Shown here: piece by piece, positions 6,964-11,176 of the stretch
Layout of the letters: the number at the start of each line of letters is the position of its first letter
Numbering within the stretch: the first letter of the stretch is position 1
The notes under the pieces: model-generated
What the model was told of the DNA's origin: nothing
What the model saw: only the letters and a program-made list of their open reading frames with translations
Databases searched by the model: none
Source of the DNA: an uncultured Clostridia bacterium
Lineage (GTDB): Bacteria; Bacillota; Clostridia; TANB77; CAG-508
Direction of reading: 5' to 3'
Assembly: GCA_949077355.1 (NCBI GenBank)
Contig: CARUQW010000027.1
Coordinates: forward strand, 2,674 to 13,849
Length of the DNA stretch: 11,176 bases
Translations under genes and position numbers: made by a program

Positions 6964-8019
6964 TTAAACATCTTTTTTAATTCCATAGATACCAGATAAA
7001 GCAAGAATCTTTTTTGCCCAATTAATATGGGTTTTGGATTCGTTCATCTGGTTTCCATTGGTTCCTTTTTTAACTCCTACAAAGCTCTGCGACGACATGC
7101 TAAGTATCTGAAGTGCATTCATATAATCTGCTTCTGAAACAATTAATGATTGCTGAACAAGGGGAAGCTGAGAAGGGTGAATGCAAGTTTTTCCAATAAT
7201 TCCATTGAGTCGGTCTAAGAAAAGCTCCTTTTGTAATCCACTTGCCCAATCTGTTTTAGATGGATTATTTTTATCTTCAAAGAATTCCCAAGTTGGTCCA
7301 GATACCACATAATCAGTAGCAAAAATATTAACAATATCCGAAATACAATCAGCCACTACATGAATATCCCAAATCGTACTGCTGATGGGACGTCGTATAC
7401 CAAAAATGTTACAAAAGTCAGTTCCTCCTACACGAATACAAAGAACAGAATCTGAAATATGCTTTAATTGTTTCTGAATATAGCACAAGTTCTCCATACG
7501 AGTAGGCTTATGCATAACATTTCTACTTTCAATAATTGGCATTAAATAGAGTGGCGTTTTTACTAGCTCCAAAGCATACTTAAATGCTGTTATATAATCA
7601 CAAGCATTTTCTTGATTAAATTTTGGAACAACAAAGCCTGTGATAGTTGAAATACTACTGCCACATTTGGTAACTAATCGAGTAATTTGGTTCGGTTCTC
7701 TTACCCGAATGAAAATTAAGGGTAAATCAGATACTGAGAATTCTTTTGCTGTAATAGCACTTTCTAATGTAAGTAGTGTGTTTTTAACACATTCTTCAGC
7801 CTGTTCTACCATACTATCACCAATAGAATCTTCCAAGCAAAGAACCAAAGATTTAATGTTAGGATTTTCTTTTTGAATGATTTTCTTGGCAATCTTAGTA
7901 TTGGTGCCAGGCATATAGAGTAGTCCACCAACAGCATATTGGAGAATTTCTTTACCAGAATTTTTGTCAAAGTTGCGAATAATGTTTGCAGAATAATTGT
8001 TAATTGTACGATAATCCAT
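6964..8019 (-). CDS. HpcH/CitE-like C-C bond lyase, first gene of the Ter biosynthetic operon
   Basis: This 351-residue TIM-barrel enzyme belongs to the C-C bond lyase branch of the HpcH/HpaI-CitE superfamily (PF15617 type). It shows LYMPGTN (34-40), LCLEDSIGDSM (60-70) with the acidic metal/substrate residues, FIRVREP (103-109), VPK (131-133), PIIES (161-165) with the metal-binding Glu, RVGGTDF (196-202) and GKTCIHPSQ (276-284). These are the strand-end motifs of citrate lyase beta and malyl-CoA lyase, which bind Mg2+ and cleave or form a C-C bond next to a carboxylate. In Ter operons the enzyme is thought to add or remove a small carbon unit on the metabolite; the substrate is unknown. No CoA-specific feature can be claimed. 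AAAGGAA precedes the ATG by 7-8 bases. The gene opens a four-gene operon behind a leader of about 220 bases. Confidence 0.92.
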   Translation of the reverse strand: MDYRTINNYSANIIRNFDKNSGKEILQYAVGGLLYMPGTNTKIAKKIIQKENPNIKSLVLCLEDSIGDSMVEQAEECVKNTLLTLESAITAKEFSVSDLPLIFIRVREPNQITRLVTKCGSSISTITGFVVPKFNQENACDYITAFKYALELVKTPLYLMPIIESRNVMHKPTRMENLCYIQKQLKHISDSVLCIRVGGTDFCNIFGIRRPISSTIWDIHVVADCISDIVNIFATDYVVSGPTWEFFEDKNNPSKTDWASGLQKELFLDRLNGIIGKTCIHPSQLPLVQQSLIVSEADYMNALQILSMSSQSFVGVKKGTNGNQMNESKTHINWAKKILALSGIYGIKKDV

Positions 8020-8084
8020 AATGTTTTCCTTTCTTTTTGTTCTCTTGTTGTTAATGTGGTTGCTAAAATATTAAATTACTTACA

Positions 8085-8238
8085 AAAATAGTTTTTCTTA
8101 AGAATCGTAATATAAATCTCTTTGTAATTACACAGGACTTATATTACTTGTTAGAGTAAACTATTTTGATTATTTACCGATAAAATAATCAACTCCCTTC
8201 ATTATAAAATTTTTATAACTAATAATAAATCGGTAAGT
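8085..8238 (-). ncRNA. Candidate structured, possibly pseudoknotted 5' leader of the biosynthetic operon
   Basis: The predicted transcript starts near 8238 and runs about 219 bases before the lyase ATG. Several strong pairings lie in it. Stem A pairs 8183-8192 with 8166-8175, a perfect 10 bp (TTGATTATTT with AAATAATCAA), with a 7-base loop at 8176-8182. That loop is complementary to the RNA 5' end: 8174-8181 pairs with 8229-8236 (TTACCGAT with ATCGGTAA). This allows a loop-5'-end pseudoknot or a switch between two folds. Stem B pairs 8158-8167 with 8085-8094, a perfect 10 bp, and meets stem A almost without a gap. Stem C, inside B, pairs 8139-8147 with 8107-8115, a perfect 9 bp. Stem B ends in a run of five U. 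A smaller AT-rich hairpin sits at 8202-8218. High AT content makes chance pairing easier, so this is a candidate only; I recognise no known riboswitch class. Confidence 0.5.
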
Positions 8239-8244
8239 GCCATT

Positions 8245-8273
8245 ATTATACCATAAATTACATAAAAAATCAA
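8245..8273 (-). promoter_or_regulatory. Promoter of the minus-strand biosynthetic operon
   Basis: Read on the minus strand, TTGATT (8273-8268), a 17-bp spacer and TATAAT (8250-8245) form a good sigma-A promoter. Its -35 box lies only 22 bp from the -35 box of the divergent ATPase promoter, so a regulator bound between them could control both. An ACATAA half-site (8260-8265) sits in the spacer and TTATGT (8277-8282) just upstream of the -35. Confidence 0.65.
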
Positions 8274-8316
8274 TAATTATGTCTACAATGATTGATTGAC
8301 ATAAATATATTTATGT
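8260..8316. promoter_or_regulatory. Candidate operator cluster of ACATAA/TTATGT half-sites between divergent promoters
   Basis: Four half-sites lie within 57 bp: ACATAA 8260-8265, TTATGT 8277-8282, ACATAA 8299-8304 and TTATGT 8311-8316. The last two belong to a perfect 18-bp palindrome (8299-8316, ACATAAATATATTTATGT) that overlaps the ATPase -35 and fills most of its spacer, a classic repressor position. TTATGTC (8277-8283) and GACATAA (8298-8304) form a further inverted pair. No regulator gene is in the window, so the binding protein is unknown. Confidence 0.6.
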
Positions 8317-8324
8317 GATATAAT
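8296..8324 (+). promoter_or_regulatory. Perfect-consensus sigma-A promoter of the P-type ATPase
   Basis: TTGACA (8296-8301), a 17-bp spacer and TATAAT (8319-8324) match the consensus at every position, so transcription should start near 8331. A promoter this strong for a membrane pump implies tight negative control, and the 18-bp palindrome within it is a natural operator candidate. Confidence 0.88.
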
Positions 8325-8329
8325 AGGCA

Positions 8330-8388
8330 ACATACGAAATGTTTTAATTGCATAGATTAATTTGCAATAAGTGAAACTGTTCGTGTAT
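8330..8388 (+). ncRNA. Candidate hairpin leader of the ATPase transcript
   Basis: From the predicted start site the RNA can fold into one long imperfect hairpin. ACATACGAA (8330-8338) pairs with TTCGTGTAT (8380-8388), with one mismatch and one G-U pair. GTTT (8341-8344) pairs with AAAC (8374-8377). ATTGCA (8347-8352) pairs with TGCAAT (8363-8368) around a 10-base loop. It does not resemble the yybP-ykoY manganese riboswitch that often precedes such ATPases, and no terminator follows. It may affect mRNA stability or be incidental. Confidence 0.35.
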
Positions 8389-8414
8389 ACATTTACAATT
8401 GAATAAAATAAAAG

Positions 8415-8489
8415 TAAGGAGGAGAAAACATCAAATCTATTTATGTGACACAAACCAATCTATTTCAATTTAAGGAGGTAACTTTATGA
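8415..8489 (+). other. Extra Shine-Dalgarno and possible leader-peptide frame before the ATPase
   Basis: A near-perfect ribosome binding site, TAAGGAGG (8415-8422), lies 56 bases upstream of the real one (8471-8478), with no ATG at normal spacing after it. From an ATC at 8430 a 19-codon frame (IKSIYVTQTNLFQFKEVTL) runs to a TGA at 8487-8489 that overlaps the ATPase ATG. An ATG directly followed by TGA occurs at 8443-8448, 20 bases beyond the site. AATCTATTT is repeated at 8434-8442 and 8457-8465. It may be a standby site, a decayed leader peptide or a non-ATG leader. Coding is unproven. Confidence 0.3.
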
Positions 8490-11101
8490 ACAAAACAATT
8501 GGTTTAACAACACAGCAAGCTCTCGAAAACAGAGCGAAAAAAGGAAGCAATGAATTGACACAGCGGGAAAGTGAAAGCTTTTGGGATATGTTCAAGGAAT
8601 CCTTGCAGGATACTTGGCTAAAAATCCTAATGGTAGCATTAGCTCTCGAGGTAGTTTTTTATGCTATTGGTCGTATCTGGCCGGATATGGGGTCTGATGA
8701 TTGGTTTAGTGCAGTAGCAATTTTCATTGTTATTGTTGCCGTTTCCTTTATTGGCACTTATATCAATTATAGGCAAGACCGTGGTGCACAGGCGCTTCAG
8801 CGAGAAGCCAGTCAAATTACGATTAAAGCTTATCGTGATGGAGAACTAACAGAATTATCAATTAACGATGTTGTTTGGGGCGATTGTGTTTACTTACAAC
8901 CAGGTGATAAAATTCCAGCAGACGGTATCTTGATTGATGGCGCTTTAAAAGTTGACCAGGCAGCATTAAATGGTGAAAGTAGAGAAGCAAAGAAAGTTGT
9001 CTTAGGAGATAATCCAGTTCCTAGCAATGATGATTTATTTACAAAATTCAAATGTTTTCGTGGTAGTGTTGTTACTTCTGGTTCTGCTATTATGCAGGTT
9101 ACAGACGTAGGTGATAATACGGTATTGGGAAATATTAATGTTTCTTTACAGGAAAAAGATGAAAGCAAAACACCATCCGAAGAAAAATTAGACCGGTTAG
9201 CAAAAGGTATTGGCATCTTTGGCTACTGTGGTGGTAGCGCAGCAGCACTTATCAATTTAATTTTGGGACTCATTAGTATGTCTCATTATACAGTTGGTAA
9301 TATCGCTTATTTAATTCTTAGCAGTTTGGTTCTGGGAGTTTCCATTATTGTTATGGCTGTACCAGAAGGACTGCCATTAATGAACACACTTGTTCAGGGA
9401 TTAAATGTAGGAAAAATGCTGAAAGCACATATCTACGTAAAAAATCCAAAGGCAATCGAAACGGCAGGGTATTTAACTCATATTTTTACCGATAAGACAG
9501 GTACGTTAACAAACGGCAAAATGACGGTAGCAAATGTTGTAACAGGAGATTCTAAAATCTATGACTCATTTGCAAACATTTGTGAAACAATCAAAAAAGA
9601 CATTATAATTGGTGCAGGAGTTAATAACGATGCAACCATTAGCGGAGAAGGAAAGGCAATTGGTTCTAATGATACTGACAGAGCTTTATTGACTTATTTG
9701 GCAGTAGAAAACAATGAATCAATTGATAAGACCATTATCGCAGGCAAGGAACCTTTCGATTCCAAGGTTAAGTATGCAGCAGTCACCCTTCCAAATGGTG
9801 ATAAATACTTAAAAGGAGCGCCAGATATTATTATGGAAGGTTGCACCAGTTACCTTGACAAAGACGGCAATAAACAGCAACTTTCAAATGATGTGTATGC
9901 TAAGTTAAAGAAAACTTGGGATGCACAGACCGAAAGAGCGATGCGTGTGATTGCAATTGTAAAAGAAAGCGCAGGAGAGCAAATCTTTGTTGCCTTAATA
10001 TCTATCAGAGATGACGTTCGTAAAGATGTTAAAGGTTCTGTAAAGAAAATGCTCAAAGCAGGTGTTAATGTTACTATGGTAACAGGAGATGTGTTAGCTA
10101 CCGCAAGAGCAATTGCAAAAGAAGCAGGCTTAATTACTAAGTCAAGTGATATTTGCATTACCCATGATGACTTAGCCAAAATGTCAGATGAGGAACTGAT
10201 TAAAGCACTACCTAATTTGAAGGTGGTTGCAAGAGCCGTCCCATCTGATAAAGAAAGACTTGTAGAAGTAAGTCGTTCAATAGGCGAAGTTGTCGGCATG
10301 ACAGGTGACGGTGTTAACGATGCAGCAGCACTTCATAAAGCTGATGTCGGATTCGCTATGGGTTCTGGAACAGAAGTAGCAAAAGAAGCTGGCGATATTA
10401 TTATCCTTAATGACAGCTTAACTTCTATTGCAGATGCGATTATGTATGGTCGCACTATGAGTAAGTCGGTTAAAAAGTTCATTATTTTCCAGCTAACAGT
10501 TAATGTTAGTACTGTGTTTACAGCTGTACTTGGTCCAATTCTTGGATGGACAGAAGTATTTACAATTGTTCAAATCCTTTGGATTAATATGATTATGGAT
10601 ACTTTAGCAGCCATCGCATTTGGTCAGGAACCAGCACGTGAGAGCTATATGGAAGAAAAGCCGATTGCTCGTACAGCTAATATTCTGAATGGATATTTAA
10701 AGAGTAGTATTTTAGTAGGTGGTGTATTTATTACCATCATTTGTCTTGGTATCTTGAAGAATATCTTTGGCGTTTATACATTAATTGGAAGCAACGACTT
10801 AGCAGTTGTCAGAACTTTTATGTTTGCAACCTTTATTATGGCAATTATTTGGAATAGTTTTAATGCCAGAACAGAGTCTATGAATTTATTTGAACACATA
10901 GCGGAAAATCATAACTTTATTTTAGTTATGTCTGCTGTAACAGTTATTCAGGTAATCATCATTCAGTTTGGTGGAAAAGTATTTGGTACTACTCCATTAA
11001 CACTCATGAATTGGGTGGCAGTTATTCTGATTGCCTTTATGATTATTCCGATTGACCTTGTTCGCAAGGCTGTTGTGAAAAAAATGGGAATTCGAGAATA
11101 A
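8486..11101 (+). CDS. PMCA-type P-type Ca2+-translocating ATPase
   Basis: This 871-residue integral membrane pump has full family length. The actuator loop is NGES (162-165), the phosphorylation motif is DKTGTLT (D336), nucleotide binding is KGAP (443-446), and the hinge motifs are MVTGD (531-535) and MTGDGVNDAAAL (605-616). Ten membrane helices can be placed: two before the actuator, two around 247-300, six after about 660. Ion-site residues are PEGLP in M4 (293-297), N673 in M5 (QLTVN) and N701/D705 in M6 (WINMIMDTLA). M5 lacks the site-I Glu of SERCA, the pattern of PMCA pumps that move one Ca2+ per ATP; no calmodulin-binding tail is present. It should expel cytosolic Ca2+, though Mn2+ cannot be excluded. 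TAAGGAGG lies 7 bases before the ATG. It is transcribed divergently from the biosynthetic operon through a shared control region, suggesting that Ca2+ export is coupled to the TerD response. Confidence 0.93.
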   Translation: MNKTIGLTTQQALENRAKKGSNELTQRESESFWDMFKESLQDTWLKILMVALALEVVFYAIGRIWPDMGSDDWFSAVAIFIVIVAVSFIGTYINYRQDRGAQALQREASQITIKAYRDGELTELSINDVVWGDCVYLQPGDKIPADGILIDGALKVDQAALNGESREAKKVVLGDNPVPSNDDLFTKFKCFRGSVVTSGSAIMQVTDVGDNTVLGNINVSLQEKDESKTPSEEKLDRLAKGIGIFGYCGGSAAALINLILGLISMSHYTVGNIAYLILSSLVLGVSIIVMAVPEGLPLMNTLVQGLNVGKMLKAHIYVKNPKAIETAGYLTHIFTDKTGTLTNGKMTVANVVTGDSKIYDSFANICETIKKDIIIGAGVNNDATISGEGKAIGSNDTDRALLTYLAVENNESIDKTIIAGKEPFDSKVKYAAVTLPNGDKYLKGAPDIIMEGCTSYLDKDGNKQQLSNDVYAKLKKTWDAQTERAMRVIAIVKESAGEQIFVALISIRDDVRKDVKGSVKKMLKAGVNVTMVTGDVLATARAIAKEAGLITKSSDICITHDDLAKMSDEELIKALPNLKVVARAVPSDKERLVEVSRSIGEVVGMTGDGVNDAAALHKADVGFAMGSGTEVAKEAGDIIILNDSLTSIADAIMYGRTMSKSVKKFIIFQLTVNVSTVFTAVLGPILGWTEVFTIVQILWINMIMDTLAAIAFGQEPARESYMEEKPIARTANILNGYLKSSILVGGVFITIICLGILKNIFGVYTLIGSNDLAVVRTFMFATFIMAIIWNSFNARTESMNLFEHIAENHNFILVMSAVTVIQVIIIQFGGKVFGTTPLTLMNWVAVILIAFMIIPIDLVRKAVVKKMGIRE

Positions 11102-11144
11102 TAACAGCTATATTTTATTCAAAAAACAGTAACACTAAAAAGAA

Positions 11145-11176
11145 AAACCAGGTATTACAATTGTAATGCCTGGTTT
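11145..11176 (+). terminator. Hairpin terminator after the ATPase gene, at the window edge
   Basis: A 16-base arm (11145-11160) pairs with 11161-11176 with one G-U pair, starting 43 bases after the stop codon. The innermost ACAATTGT forms the tip. The stem ends in GGTTT at the last base of the window, so any longer U tract lies outside. The A-rich left arm suggests it works in both directions. Confidence 0.75.

Noticed and set aside
6951..7004. Start of the PRTase_2-TRSP gene at 7004
   Set aside because: It would overlap the lyase gene by 41 bases and lacks a ribosome site; the ATG at 6950 has AGGAG at 7 bases.
8325..8485. yybP-ykoY manganese riboswitch before the ATPase
   Set aside because: The expected conserved motif elements are not present; only a generic imperfect hairpin is seen.
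9850..10299. 149-codon minus-strand frame inside the ATPase gene
   Set aside because: It is antisense to conserved ATPase motifs, and its Ser/Thr/Leu-rich composition is typical of a shadow frame.
1..11176. Mobile element or CRISPR array
   Set aside because: No transposase or integrase, no long terminal repeats and no regularly spaced repeats are present; the repeats found are short half-sites in promoters and terminator stems.

Overview
The window is a stress-response locus of the tellurite-resistance (Ter/TelA) type from a low-GC Firmicute, most likely a clostridial gut-type anaerobe. The evidence is AT-rich intergenic DNA, strong AGGAGG ribosome binding sites, consensus sigma-A promoters (TTGACA-17-TATAAT) and U-tract hairpin terminators. 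I see no transposase, integrase, tRNA, rRNA, CRISPR array or origin.

Layout. (i) 1-1285: a promoter, an unrecognised 368-residue soluble protein and its terminator. (ii) 1286-3862, plus strand: a consensus promoter, a 5' leader that can fold as a three-way junction, two tandem TerD-domain genes, an internal hairpin terminator, and telA. (iii) 3881-3921: a perfect hairpin that serves as terminator for both convergent operons. (iv) 3897-8019, minus strand: a tight four-gene operon, read in the order CitE-like C-C bond lyase, PRTase_2-TRSP protein, PRTase (StiP family)-PELOTA protein, HAD phosphatase. (v) 8020-8485: a 466-bp divergent control region with two promoters, repeated ACATAA/TTATGT half-sites and a structured leader on each side. 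(vi) 8486-11101, plus strand: a PMCA-type P-type Ca2+ ATPase, followed by a hairpin terminator at the window edge.

How the parts may work together. The four minus-strand enzymes match the 'biosynthetic module' that comparative genomics (Anantharaman, Iyer and Aravind, 2012) linked to Ter systems and proposed to make a nucleoside-like or phosphoribosylated metabolite. The product is still unproven as far as I know. TerD proteins bind Ca2+ through an acidic loop that both copies here retain, and the ATPase moves Ca2+ (or a similar divalent ion) out of the cytosol. TelA is a coiled-coil protein of toxic-anion resistance and envelope stress. The locus therefore pairs Ca2+-binding proteins, a Ca2+ pump and a predicted small-molecule pathway. 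The ATP-grasp and TerC genes that often accompany such loci are not in this window.

The most interesting unexplained signals are non-coding. They are the three-way-junction leader before the first terD, a possible pseudoknotted leader before the biosynthetic operon, and a half-site motif shared by the promoters of all the transcription units except telA, which has no visible promoter of its own.
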